In this document: positions 56,928 to 64,000 of the stretch, piece after piece
How the letters are laid out: each line of letters starts with the position of its first letter
Numbering within the stretch: position 1 is the stretch's first letter
Source: Celerinatantimonas diazotrophica
Lineage (GTDB): Bacteria; Pseudomonadota; Gammaproteobacteria; Enterobacterales; Celerinatantimonadaceae
Assembly (NCBI RefSeq): GCF_004339545.1
Contig: NZ_SMGD01000012.1
Span: forward strand, 558,001 to 622,000
DNA: 64,000 bases
Reading direction: 5' to 3'
Program-made: the position numbers and the translations under genes
The notes under the pieces: model-generated
What the model was told of the DNA's origin: nothing
The model's input: only the letters and a program-made list of their open reading frames with translations
Databases searched by the model: none

Positions 56928-58928
56928 TTAAAGCGTTCTAGCGACTTCAAATCCATCCCAGATTGCATACATAATATTTTGAACCTGGCGAGCGTCACCA
57001 ATCATATGTAAATTAGCAATTTCGGTGCGCAGCTGTTGATACAGGGTATCATCACTGTGATAGCCAATGGCAGCAACCAGACTTTGACAGGCAATTTCTC
57101 GCTCCCCTTGTGGGGTTTGAACCACGACAGCCTGTTCAGAGGCACGTAACAACTGGCTTTGGGAGAGGACTTCAATATTGTCCTGATATTTGATTAATGC
57201 CAGAAGCATATCCTGATTCGCATCGCACAATGGGCCACTGACTGCTAACGGCGCCGCTGCGGATTCAATCAAATAGACTTGGTGCTGATGCTGTGCAAGC
57301 CACAGTGCAAGTTCACACCCGACTAATCCAGCGCCGACAATTGCCACGCTTTGTTGCGGTTTGACGTTGCCTAATAGGACATCGGTGGCGAGTAGAATGG
57401 GTTGATCTGAAGGGACTGGCAATGTTTTTGCTATTGAGCCCGTAGCGAGTATGACTTCATCGGCGTTACGCGCGATGATCTGCTCTGCGGTTAATCGGGT
57501 ATTCAGTTCTATAGTAACGTGTAGTTGTTTTAATTGGCCGCGATACCAGTGCAAAAGCTTATGATCGTCTGCTTTAAATTCTGGCATCCCACCCGCAATG
57601 ACTACGCCCCCCAGCTGGTCAGAGGCCTCACAGAGCGTAACGTGATGACCGCGTAATGCACTGACTCGGGCACATTCGAGCCCTGCAACGCCACCACCAA
57701 CAATTAAGATCTGTTTGGCTTGTAAGCTTGGATGCAAAATATAATCACTTTCGCGAGCAGCCTGTGGATTGACTGCACATCCTAACTGCGAAAAGTGTTC
57801 AAGGCGGCCCATGCATCCTTCTTGACAAGATAAACAAGGGCGAATCGCCGTTTTGTTGCCTTGCATGACTTTGTTGGGCAGTTCACTATCGGCTAATAAG
57901 GGGCGCCCTAATCCGACCATATCCGTTTTGCCCTGCACAATGGCTTGCCGAGCTAATTCTGGATTATCCATCCGCCCTGCGGTGATAATGGGGACATCGA
58001 CTTCTTTTTTCAGTATTTCGCTATAAGGTAGATATAGCCCTTCTTGCTGATACATTGGTGGATGGTTCCAGTACCAGGCATCGTAGCACCCGACATCGAC
58101 ATTCAAGGCATCATAACCTGCGTTGACAAGGAGCTTAGCGGCTTCAATCCCTTCCTCGATATCTCTGCCTTTTTCGACAAATTTTTCTCCCGGGAGAGCG
58201 CCTTCACACCAGTCTTTGATAAAACTTTTCAGGCTATAACGCAGTGAGACTGGATAATCTGCACCGCAACGTGCCTTAATCGCTGCCACAATTTCACAAG
58301 CAAAGCGCAGGCGGTTGACTAATGAGCCGCCATATTGATCTTCACGTTGGTTAAACATCGCAATGGCAAATTGATCAAGTAGGTAGCCTTCGTGAACCGC
58401 GTGAATTTCCACGCCATCGAATCCGGATTTCATGGCAATTTCGGCGCTCTGAGCAAATTTCTCAATATAAATCTGGATTTCTTCAATACTCAGAGCCCGG
58501 CAAGTTACTCCTTTGACCCAACGATGCGGAATAGCGGAAGGGGCAATAGGCGGTGTTTTGATAAATCCGGGCATTCCGACTCGGCCAAATCCGGCAGAAA
58601 GTTGCAAAAAACTTTTGGCTTGATAGGCATGAATTCGTTCATTCATGGGCCGAGCGGTTTGAATAAAATGACTCGGATGAACTGTTGGGCAAGGCATAGC
58701 GGGTAATTGGCAGCGTTCAATTTCATTTTCAACTTTAGTCACGCCAGGCATGATCATCCCCGCGCCACCTCGGGCTCGTTCAACATAAAATTCGACGCCA
58801 CGTTGATTAAATCCGCCGAGTTCATCACATAAACCAGCAGGTCCCATCGGCGCCAACATATAGCGGTTTTTAATAGTGACTTGACCAATCTGAATTGGCT
58901 CAAATAGTTCTGGATATTCTATAGACAT
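56928..58928 (-). CDS. Fe-S flavoenzyme of the 2,4-dienoyl-CoA/2-enoate reductase family
   Basis: The 666-residue protein has an N-terminal old-yellow-enzyme barrel (LFEPIQIGQVTIKNRYMLAPMG; GFDGVEIHAVHEGYLLDQF near residue 170), a 4Fe-4S cluster motif near residue 343 (CLSCQEGCMG with a fourth Cys in LGCAVNP), then an FAD-binding part (ILIVGGGVAGLECARVSALRG) and an NAD(P)-binding part (VAIVGAGLVGCELALWLA). This layout is that of FadH, 2-enoate reductase and bile-acid BaiCD enzymes. Its length suits an enoate or cinnamate reductase as well as FadH, so the substrate is not certain. Monocistronic, with a 10-bp inverted repeat about 92-133 bp upstream. Confidence 0.87.
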   Translation of the reverse strand: MSIEYPELFEPIQIGQVTIKNRYMLAPMGPAGLCDELGGFNQRGVEFYVERARGGAGMIMPGVTKVENEIERCQLPAMPCPTVHPSHFIQTARPMNERIHAYQAKSFLQLSAGFGRVGMPGFIKTPPIAPSAIPHRWVKGVTCRALSIEEIQIYIEKFAQSAEIAMKSGFDGVEIHAVHEGYLLDQFAIAMFNQREDQYGGSLVNRLRFACEIVAAIKARCGADYPVSLRYSLKSFIKDWCEGALPGEKFVEKGRDIEEGIEAAKLLVNAGYDALNVDVGCYDAWYWNHPPMYQQEGLYLPYSEILKKEVDVPIITAGRMDNPELARQAIVQGKTDMVGLGRPLLADSELPNKVMQGNKTAIRPCLSCQEGCMGRLEHFSQLGCAVNPQAARESDYILHPSLQAKQILIVGGGVAGLECARVSALRGHHVTLCEASDQLGGVVIAGGMPEFKADDHKLLHWYRGQLKQLHVTIELNTRLTAEQIIARNADEVILATGSIAKTLPVPSDQPILLATDVLLGNVKPQQSVAIVGAGLVGCELALWLAQHQHQVYLIESAAAPLAVSGPLCDANQDMLLALIKYQDNIEVLSQSQLLRASEQAVVVQTPQGEREIACQSLVAAIGYHSDDTLYQQLRTEIANLHMIGDARQVQNIMYAIWDGFEVARTL

Positions 58929-59019
58929 AGCTGTGCTCCCAAAGGTGAAAGGTTAGGTTGCTCTGGTATGACAGGTATTCAACTGAATGAATCTTAGCGA
59001 TTGGTTATGATTGCAGCGT

Positions 59020-59061
59020 TTATTGGCACAGAACGATATTTTGAGAATCGCGTGCCAATAA
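59020..59061. promoter_or_regulatory. 10-bp inverted repeat upstream of the flavoenzyme gene
   Basis: TTATTGGCAC at 59020-59029 and GTGCCAATAA at 59052-59061 are exact reverse complements, 22 bp apart, or about three helical turns between arm centres. They lie 92-133 bp upstream of the flavoenzyme start in a 244-bp gap. TTGGCAC resembles a sigma-54 -24 element, but no TTGC follows at the right distance on either strand, so an operator is likelier. Confidence 0.45.
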
Positions 59062-59172
59062 TATGGGGTGCTGCAGATAAGTATCGAGAGTCATGACACA
59101 TCCCAGAGCATACTTTTGAAGCTAGCCTAATGGTTGTGCCACTTAGGGGAGCTGATTGGGATCAACTCCAGA

Positions 59173-60192
59173 TTAGTTATAGCAGTGATAAATCCTGAAT
59201 TTGCGGTTGTCGGTCACAATTTCACAATGACTAAACTCACTTTCTAATAACTCTTTATAGCCAAGAAAGCTGTTGGCTACTAGATATAATGGCTTGCCGG
59301 GCTTAAGTTTTTTGGCGGCCAGAGCAATGAAACGTCGGCTCGTCTCATATTCGGTTTTGACCCCCAGATGGAACGGTGGATTAGAGACAATAAAATCAAA
59401 GGGCTGATTAAATTCATCAATGCCATCGCGACAGAATACCTGAGCGGTTAACTGATTTTGGCGAAAGGTTTTCTCTGTACTTAATGTGGCCAGCATACTG
59501 ACATCAGTGGCGTTGATTGATGCCCCGGTTTGTTTCGCGATGGCGGCACCAATAATGCCAGCACCGCAGCCAAAATCTAATCCATAGCCATCTAAAGGGG
59601 GTAAATTGTCTAATAACAGCGCAGTCCCATGATCTAACTTACCATGGTTGAATACGCCCGGCAGAGAGCAAACTTGTATGGCCCCCTGGTTTAAATTTAA
59701 AGTGAATGATTGCCACCAGTCATCCATGGAAAAGGCAATCTCAGCGCTGCCGCGCTCAGCATAAATGAGGCTGCACCGGCGAGCTGCGTCAACTTTGCGC
59801 CCATTGAGCTGATATTTCTCCAGCAGTTTAATTGCGGCATTAATACCGCCGCGATTTTCCCCTACAATAAATATGTCTGCGTTTGGTTCAAGTTGGCTAA
59901 GACATAGATTCAACCAGTAGTCCGCTTCTTGTTTGGCTTTTGGAATATACAATAAAAGCGTGTTATATGATTTTTCAAGCTTCGGCTGGGCGCTTAAGAG
60001 GACTTGGGTATTATCGCCTGCAAGGTGCTGATAACGCGCTGCTTGACCGGCATGAGCGACTCCAATAGCGGCATATTCGGCGACTTTGGCAAGCTCAATG
60101 GGATAATCATCGAGTAATTGCCCCGCGATTAATAAGCGGGTATCAGTAAAAATGTCGGCATGACGGGTTAATAGTTCGCTTGGCGCAATCAT
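59173..60192 (-). CDS. rsmC: 16S rRNA (guanine1207-N2)-methyltransferase
   Basis: The enzyme methylates G1207 of 16S rRNA in the small subunit. It has a duplicated methyltransferase fold: a degenerate N-terminal half (SELLTRHADIF onward) and an active C-terminal half with the SAM motif LDFGCGAGIIGAAIA near residue 200 and the catalytic NPPF in FIVSNPPFHLG near residue 268. I chose ATG 60192 (340 residues), because RsmC normally starts just before the SELLTRH segment; the open frame extends upstream to 60237. No strong ribosome binding site is seen. Monocistronic. Confidence 0.92.
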   Translation of the reverse strand: MIAPSELLTRHADIFTDTRLLIAGQLLDDYPIELAKVAEYAAIGVAHAGQAARYQHLAGDNTQVLLSAQPKLEKSYNTLLLYIPKAKQEADYWLNLCLSQLEPNADIFIVGENRGGINAAIKLLEKYQLNGRKVDAARRCSLIYAERGSAEIAFSMDDWWQSFTLNLNQGAIQVCSLPGVFNHGKLDHGTALLLDNLPPLDGYGLDFGCGAGIIGAAIAKQTGASINATDVSMLATLSTEKTFRQNQLTAQVFCRDGIDEFNQPFDFIVSNPPFHLGVKTEYETSRRFIALAAKKLKPGKPLYLVANSFLGYKELLESEFSHCEIVTDNRKFRIYHCYN

Positions 60193-60469
60193 TTCAGGCT
60201 CACTCAAAAATAACATAATAGTATAAAGAACCGGCAACGATGAATACTAGCTCTTATAGTTGGCGGCTAGTGTAGAGAAAAAGCGCTGAATTAGCGAATT
60301 TTATGAGAAATTTGACCACTCCTATTGACATTTATTTGGCTTACGAGAAACTAACCAAAATAAAATTAATTTATGAGTGAACTCTTGGTTATTGGTCACG
60401 TGGGATTTCCCTCGATAAGCACAGAGAAGAAAACGCTGCCTAAGAAGGCTCTTAAGCTTTTGTAGATGG

Positions 60470-60530
60470 CGTTAACCAGGCGTTCGGATTCAACCCGGTT
60501 AGCGATCGAATATTGCAACCGGGTTTTTTT
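60470..60530 (+). promoter_or_regulatory. Attenuator-like leader of dapA
   Basis: A terminator hairpin, AACCCGGTT (60492-60500) with AACCGGGTT (60517-60525) and then TTTTT, lies only 23 bp before the dapA start and faces dapA. Upstream, CGTTAACC (60470-60477) can pair with GGTTAGCG (60497-60504) and would disrupt the terminator's left arm. Such mutually exclusive pairings suggest transcription attenuation. Alternatively, it may be the 3' end of a small RNA from the 60238-60490 region. It does not match the lysine riboswitch core as far as I can see. Confidence 0.55.
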
Positions 60531-60553
60531 ATGATTCAGATGACGGAGTAGGC

Positions 60554-61429
60554 ATGTTCAAAGGGTCAATTGTTGCGTTGATCACCCCATTTTATGAAGG
60601 GGAGATCGATTATACCGCCTTAAAAAATATTGTAGACTGGCATGTAGAACAGGGAACCAATGCGATTGTTCCAGTTGGTACGACTGGGGAATCGCCCACT
60701 TTAACTCACGATGAACATGTCGGGATTATTAAAGCGGTGGTTGAACAGGTCAATGGTCGTATTCCGGTGATCGCTGGAGCCGGTTCTAATAATGTCGTTG
60801 AAGCGATTGAATATACGCAGCATGCTGAAGCTGTGGGTGCTGATGCAACATTGCATGTGGCAGGGTATTACAATCGGCCTAATCAGCGTGGTTTATTAGC
60901 CCATTTTAAAGCGGTACACGATGCGGCAACTAAGCCTGTGATTTTATATAATATTCCACCACGTGCGGTTGTTAATATCGAGCCTCAAACACTGGCAGAA
61001 CTGGCGCAATTGCCTCGCATTAGCGGAGTAAAAGATGCAACGGGCGATCTGGCACGTCCTTGGATTGAACGTCAACTGATTAAAAAAGCAGATTTTTGTT
61101 GGCTTAGCGGTGAAGATGCCACAGCAGTTGCCTATAATATTAGTGGCGGCCAGGGGTGTATTTCAGTTACTGCGAATATTGCGCCGAAATTATGCAGTGA
61201 AATGCAGCAGGCTTGTTTGGATGGGCAGTGGCAAAAAGCCGTTGAATTGCAGGATCGACTACTGCCATTGCATCAGGCGATGTTTGCCGAACCAAGTCCG
61301 GCGCCTGTGAAATATGCGGCATCGTTGCTAAACCTGTGCAGTGCTAAGTGCCGTTTGCCCATTGTTGAATTAAGCGAAGAAACAAAACGGCGCATTGAAC
61401 AAGCAATGCAACAGCTCGAATTGATTTAG
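60554..61429 (+). CDS. dapA: 4-Hydroxy-tetrahydrodipicolinate synthase
   Basis: A 291-residue DapA, the first committed enzyme of diaminopimelate and lysine synthesis, condensing pyruvate with aspartate semialdehyde. It has the Schiff-base lysine in GVKDATGD near residue 160, GTTGESPTL near residue 43, the tyrosines in AGYYNRP near residue 106 and YNIPPRA near residue 132. Several segments (GVKDATGDLAR, LSGEDATA, LLPLHQAMFAEPSPAPVKYA) look more like alphaproteobacterial DapA than E. coli DapA, which suggests horizontal transfer; that is from memory and not a search. GGAG lies eight bases before the ATG. Its leader resembles an attenuator. Confidence 0.94.
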   Translation: MFKGSIVALITPFYEGEIDYTALKNIVDWHVEQGTNAIVPVGTTGESPTLTHDEHVGIIKAVVEQVNGRIPVIAGAGSNNVVEAIEYTQHAEAVGADATLHVAGYYNRPNQRGLLAHFKAVHDAATKPVILYNIPPRAVVNIEPQTLAELAQLPRISGVKDATGDLARPWIERQLIKKADFCWLSGEDATAVAYNISGGQGCISVTANIAPKLCSEMQQACLDGQWQKAVELQDRLLPLHQAMFAEPSPAPVKYAASLLNLCSAKCRLPIVELSEETKRRIEQAMQQLELI

Positions 61430-61486
61430 TAAACTTGCCTGGTTTGGGCATTGGATTAGACCGTCAGAACAAAGCAGAGTGTATTG

Positions 61487-62272
61487 ATGTCAACTTCGAT
61501 CGGTGAATGGGCTTGTCAGCAGATGATGACACCCACAACAGATGACTTGCGCTGGTATTATGACCCTGTGAGCCAGCGGGTGTGGTTTAATTATCGTGAT
61601 GGCGATGGCTGTCGCTGTTTGAATTATTCCGCGTGGCTTAACTCGTTGGATATGAGCTGTCGCTTAGCTGTTAATCAGACTGTGGAACAGGTACTCGCTG
61701 ATAAAATGACTCGCAACTGTCATTTGAGCCACGATGATGATTGTTGGTATCGAATGCAGGTTTCAGAACAAACCGTTGAGCCATTTGATCAAGCGCTCAT
61801 TAGTGGCGTTTTGACGTGTCTTTCTCGCCAATCAGGCGTAGGGGATCAACTCTATTTGCAAAGTGATTCTGGCGTTCTAAGTTGCCCTATGTTTCGGAGT
61901 TTCCTCATTCAGGCGTTGCAAAGTAATACTCATCACGGTGAGCCACTGGTGCTGATGGCGGTTTATATTCGGGATATTAAAGGTGCTGATCGTCGTGATG
62001 AGGTGGCTCGTAAGTTACGCAAGGATATGCGCCGCACTGATTTGGTGGGGTTCTTTCGTCAGCAAGAACTGCTGGTGTTACTTAATGGGGTTAGTGCGCA
62101 GGGCGCAAGCTGTATCGCCGAGAAACTGTCGGCAAGTTTAACTGATGGCATTTTGCCTGCAACAACAATTGGGTGGGCGGTTTTTCCACAAGATGGTGAA
62201 AATGTGGATACGTTGATTGAACGGCGTTATCTGCGACAGTTACCCAATGCTGATCTAAGCTCTGGCCAGTAA
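61487..62272 (+). CDS. Protein with degenerate GGDEF-like C-terminal domain
   Basis: A 261-residue soluble protein. Its C-terminal part (about 150-255) follows the GGDEF fold: LVLMAVYIRDIKG, then RKLRKDMRRTDLVGFF, QQELLVLLNGVSA and GWAVFPQDGENVDTLI. The signature is RQQEL instead of GGDEF, and nucleotide-binding residues are lost, so it is surely not a cyclase. The N-terminal 150 residues match nothing I recognise and are rich in Cys, Trp and Asp. It follows dapA by 57 bp. ATG 61487 was chosen over the TTG just before it. Its 3' end overlaps the convergent gene by 18 bp. Confidence 0.65.
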   Translation: MSTSIGEWACQQMMTPTTDDLRWYYDPVSQRVWFNYRDGDGCRCLNYSAWLNSLDMSCRLAVNQTVEQVLADKMTRNCHLSHDDDCWYRMQVSEQTVEPFDQALISGVLTCLSRQSGVGDQLYLQSDSGVLSCPMFRSFLIQALQSNTHHGEPLVLMAVYIRDIKGADRRDEVARKLRKDMRRTDLVGFFRQQELLVLLNGVSAQGASCIAEKLSASLTDGILPATTIGWAVFPQDGENVDTLIERRYLRQLPNADLSSGQ

Positions 62273-62599
62273 GATCTGGCCACGATCCCCGAATTCCTGC
62301 ATCACATCGAAGTACTCACGGACATGTGTTGCGCTGTTATGTACCGTTTCACGCATGGCTTCTCTGATATGTTTGCTATTGGCAATTTTGGCATTGCGCT
62401 CATCTCGAAGTTGTGTGGGGGTTTGTCCAGGCGGAATATCATCAGAGGTAAAGACTTTGGTGCCAGGCTTGACTTGTTGGCGATCAACCGTATATTCGGT
62501 TAGATCCCGAACTGGCGCTTGTGCTTTAATGCGTTGATACGCGTGATAGATTGACTCAAAACTGGCAGCTCCTAAATTGTATCCATAATCATTTTGCAT
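62255..62599 (-). CDS. Hypothetical 114-residue protein
   Basis: I do not recognise this protein. It is soluble and polar, with no signal peptide or membrane segment. It has an N-terminal part with ASFESIYHAYQRIKAQ that looks helical, a middle part rich in Pro and Asp, and a helical C-terminus. It is convergent with the degenerate-GGDEF gene and overlaps it by 18 bp. The upstream gap to the ThiK-like gene is 75 bp. A weak AAGG-like sequence lies before its ATG. Support comes mainly from frame length and its tidy fit with neighbours. Confidence 0.6.
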   Translation of the reverse strand: MQNDYGYNLGAASFESIYHAYQRIKAQAPVRDLTEYTVDRQQVKPGTKVFTSDDIPPGQTPTQLRDERNAKIANSKHIREAMRETVHNSATHVREYFDVMQEFGDRGQILLARA

Positions 62600-62674
62600 G
62601 TTCTTACAGCCTGTTTTGTTCCTTATTTTATCTATAGCGACCTTATGAGCTGAAAGTTTAGCATTTGTCTTATT

Positions 62675-63511
62675 TTACTGTTGTAATCGGATTTGCCATT
62701 GCTGCCAAGCGGTTACATGAGCCTGCGATAACGGTCTTTGACTATACCAGCACAGGTCTAATAGTTCGCAGGCGGTTTGGTATAAAGACAGTTGTTGTTG
62801 ACTGATAGAACTGAGTTCGCTTAGCTTGGCATGTTGGGCATCTGTTAGCTCAAAGCTATGAAGCAAGGTGGCTTCATCCCAACCTTTGGCGCTAAAGGCT
62901 GCATATTCCCAATCAAGTATTGCCAGATGTCCTGAGTCGGTTTGGAGCAGGTTAGCTGGGGTTAAATCATGATGATTGAGGCATAAACAGTGCACCTTTG
63001 GAAAGCGAGTTAGCCATTGCTGGGCTTGTGTTTTTGCTTCACTGGGGGCAAATGTCGCGCGCTCGAGGTAACGCTTGAGATAATCTTGCATGTCTCGATT
63101 GGCATTTTTCCCAAGAGAGATTGTTTGGCAATGAGTCCAGACTAAAATGTCGCATAGTTCATCAAACAATTGGGGTGTTGTTAAAAAACTTTGGGCTGTT
63201 AACATTTTGCCAGGAATGTATCGATACAGCAGCCATGGTTCATTTGGAGAATAAAACTGCCCTTGAATTGCCCAATCCCGGCCTCTGAGTGCTTGTAATA
63301 AAAGCTGTTCGCGTTGATAATCGGTACCATAATAGGGACGTTGATTGGGCGATCTTAGAATAAATTCACCCTGTATTGAGTGACAGTGCCAGATCGCATG
63401 GTGTCCTTTTTCTATTGGATGAGCACTGAGTAGGGGGCCTATTTGTTGGTTAATCCAGGCTATAGCACCCGGGCTCATCTGTGTCAGTAAATCAGTGGAT
63501 GTTGTCGACAT
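62675..63511 (-). CDS. ThiK/choline-kinase-like phosphotransferase
   Basis: The 278-residue protein belongs to the aminoglycoside phosphotransferase/choline kinase fold family. The catalytic loop is NHHDLTPANLL near residue 177 (HxDxxxxN), and the Mg-binding segment is LAILDWEYAA near residue 195. Its start is 39 bp from the divergent thiB start, so thiamine kinase, ThiK-like, salvaging thiamine to thiamine phosphate, is the most likely role, although LicA-type choline kinases look similar. The upstream gap is too short for a riboswitch. Confidence 0.78.
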   Translation of the reverse strand: MSTTSTDLLTQMSPGAIAWINQQIGPLLSAHPIEKGHHAIWHCHSIQGEFILRSPNQRPYYGTDYQREQLLLQALRGRDWAIQGQFYSPNEPWLLYRYIPGKMLTAQSFLTTPQLFDELCDILVWTHCQTISLGKNANRDMQDYLKRYLERATFAPSEAKTQAQQWLTRFPKVHCLCLNHHDLTPANLLQTDSGHLAILDWEYAAFSAKGWDEATLLHSFELTDAQHAKLSELSSISQQQLSLYQTACELLDLCWYSQRPLSQAHVTAWQQWQIRLQQ

Positions 63512-63550
63512 CTAGTATCATCATCTTGTCATTAATCACGGAAGTGTAAA

Positions 63551-64000
63551 ATGAAACGACTGCTCTGGCTATGCCAAGTCATCTTGCTTTGTTTATTTAG
63601 TGCTAAAGCATTAGCTGTTAACACAAATTCAACCTTAACCGTCTACACCTATTCCTCATTTACTTCGAAATGGGGTCCCGGACCACAGTTGACCAAGCTA
63701 TTTGAAAAACAATGTCATTGCCATATCAACTGGGTCGGGCTCGATGATGGTGTTTCTGTGCTAAATCGACTGCGTTTAGAACGATCGCATACCAAAGCCG
63801 ATGCGATCGTTGGCTTGGATACTAATTTGATGTATAGCGCCGAAAAGCTCAAGCTTGTCGCGCCACATCAGTTGGACACCGCAACCGATAACCTGACGAT
63901 TCAATGGCATAATAAATATTTTATCCCTTATGACCGCGGCCAGTTTGCTTTTGTTTATAATCGCAAAAAACTAGCCAATCCACCGCATTCACTTAAAGAT
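63551..64000 (+). CDS. thiB: Thiamine ABC transporter, periplasmic binding protein (partial)
   Basis: The first 150 codons of a gene that runs past the window. A signal peptide (MKRLLWLCQVILLCLF, cleavage near ALA at residue 24) precedes the ThiB/TbpA signature LTVYTYSSFTSKWGPGP, then CHCHINWVGLDDGVSVLNRL, ADAIVGLDTNLM and PYDRGQFAFVYN. ThiB delivers thiamine to the ThiPQ transporter; thiP and thiQ are presumably just outside. No THI-box riboswitch can fit in the 39-bp gap to the divergent gene, so thiamine control must be absent or use another mechanism. GGAAG is about 8 bases before the ATG. Confidence 0.92.
   Translation, partial: MKRLLWLCQVILLCLFSAKALAVNTNSTLTVYTYSSFTSKWGPGPQLTKLFEKQCHCHINWVGLDDGVSVLNRLRLERSHTKADAIVGLDTNLMYSAEKLKLVAPHQLDTATDNLTIQWHNKYFIPYDRGQFAFVYNRKKLANPPHSLKD

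Noticed and set aside
59020-59061. Sigma-54 promoter upstream of the flavoenzyme gene
   Set aside because: TTGGCAC is a good -24 element on either strand, but no TTGC follows at the required spacing.
60360-60530. Lysine riboswitch before dapA
   Set aside because: The length is adequate, but the conserved L-box core motifs were not recognisable; only the terminator and its alternative pairing are clear.
63512-63550. THI-box riboswitch upstream of thiB
   Set aside because: The gap is 39 bp, far shorter than a thiamine riboswitch.
1-64000. CRISPR arrays, tRNA or rRNA genes, complete insertion sequences, prophage
   Set aside because: No regularly spaced repeats, tRNA cloverleaf ends, rRNA segments, transposase or phage structural genes were seen. 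The only mobile DNA is the two MITE-like elements.

Overview
The window is about 64 kb of a gammaproteobacterial chromosome of moderate GC content. Most genes are packed in tidy operons, with AT-rich gaps between them. Several proteins resemble Vibrio/Aeromonas/enteric homologues (GcvTHP, RsmC, DeoD, a YeiL-like regulator, a Klebsiella-type mdcABCDEFGH order). The catabolic content suggests a plant- or detritus-associated, metabolically versatile bacterium: a beta-xylosidase with a xyloside symporter, a phenolic acid decarboxylase, a mannonate-dehydratase-type enolase, an Fe-S enoate-reductase-like flavoenzyme and malonate decarboxylase. I cannot name the species from sequence alone. No rRNA, tRNA, CRISPR array, prophage or complete insertion sequence was seen.

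Layout. 1-6.1 kb: end of uppP, a small lipoprotein gene whose signal peptide appears broken by stop codons, and the glycine cleavage operon gcvT-gcvH-gcvP. 6.2-10.7 kb: xyloside symporter and beta-xylosidase, then an AT-rich gap ending in a 263-bp MITE-like element. 10.7-13.3 kb: a serine/threonine-dehydratase-like enzyme divergent from a MocR-type regulator. 13.4-16.8 kb: a DeoD-type phosphorylase lacking the usual purine-protonating Asp, an NCS1 permease and a divergent YeiL-like regulator. 16.9-22.5 kb: a GNAT enzyme, a homocysteine methyltransferase with an amino-acid antiporter, and a chemoreceptor. 22.9-31.3 kb: the complete malonate decarboxylase locus mdcABCDEFGH with mdcR. 31.4-37.4 kb: acnA, an MFS exporter, and an amino-acid permease preceded by a sigma-54 promoter and two NtrC-like enhancer sites. 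37.7-43.2 kb: an EAL-type phosphodiesterase, a second inverted copy of the MITE, a ManD/RspA-type dehydratase, and padC with a divergent LysR regulator. 43.3-46.5 kb: a glycosyltransferase and amylo-glucosidase pair. 47.0-56.0 kb: a nine-gene chemosensory operon (mcp-cheY-STAS-cheA-mcp-cheW-cheR-cheB-cheD). 56.0-64.0 kb: an inositol-monophosphatase-family enzyme, an Fe-S flavoenzyme, rsmC, dapA with an attenuator-like leader, a degenerate GGDEF protein, a hypothetical protein, a ThiK-like kinase and the start of thiB.

Working together. The mdc genes encode the ACP, the enzyme subunits, both enzymes that make the phosphoribosyl-dephospho-CoA prosthetic group, the malonyl loader, a transporter and the regulator, so the locus is self-sufficient. 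The chemosensory cluster encodes receptors, kinase, adaptor and both adaptation enzymes, but no CheZ and no flagellar gene lies nearby. The observations I think most deserve follow-up are the DeoD variant with its private transporter and regulator, the NtrC/sigma-54 controlled permease, the paired MITEs (one inserted exactly at a stop codon), the dapA leader, and the glycosyltransferase/amylo-glucosidase pair.
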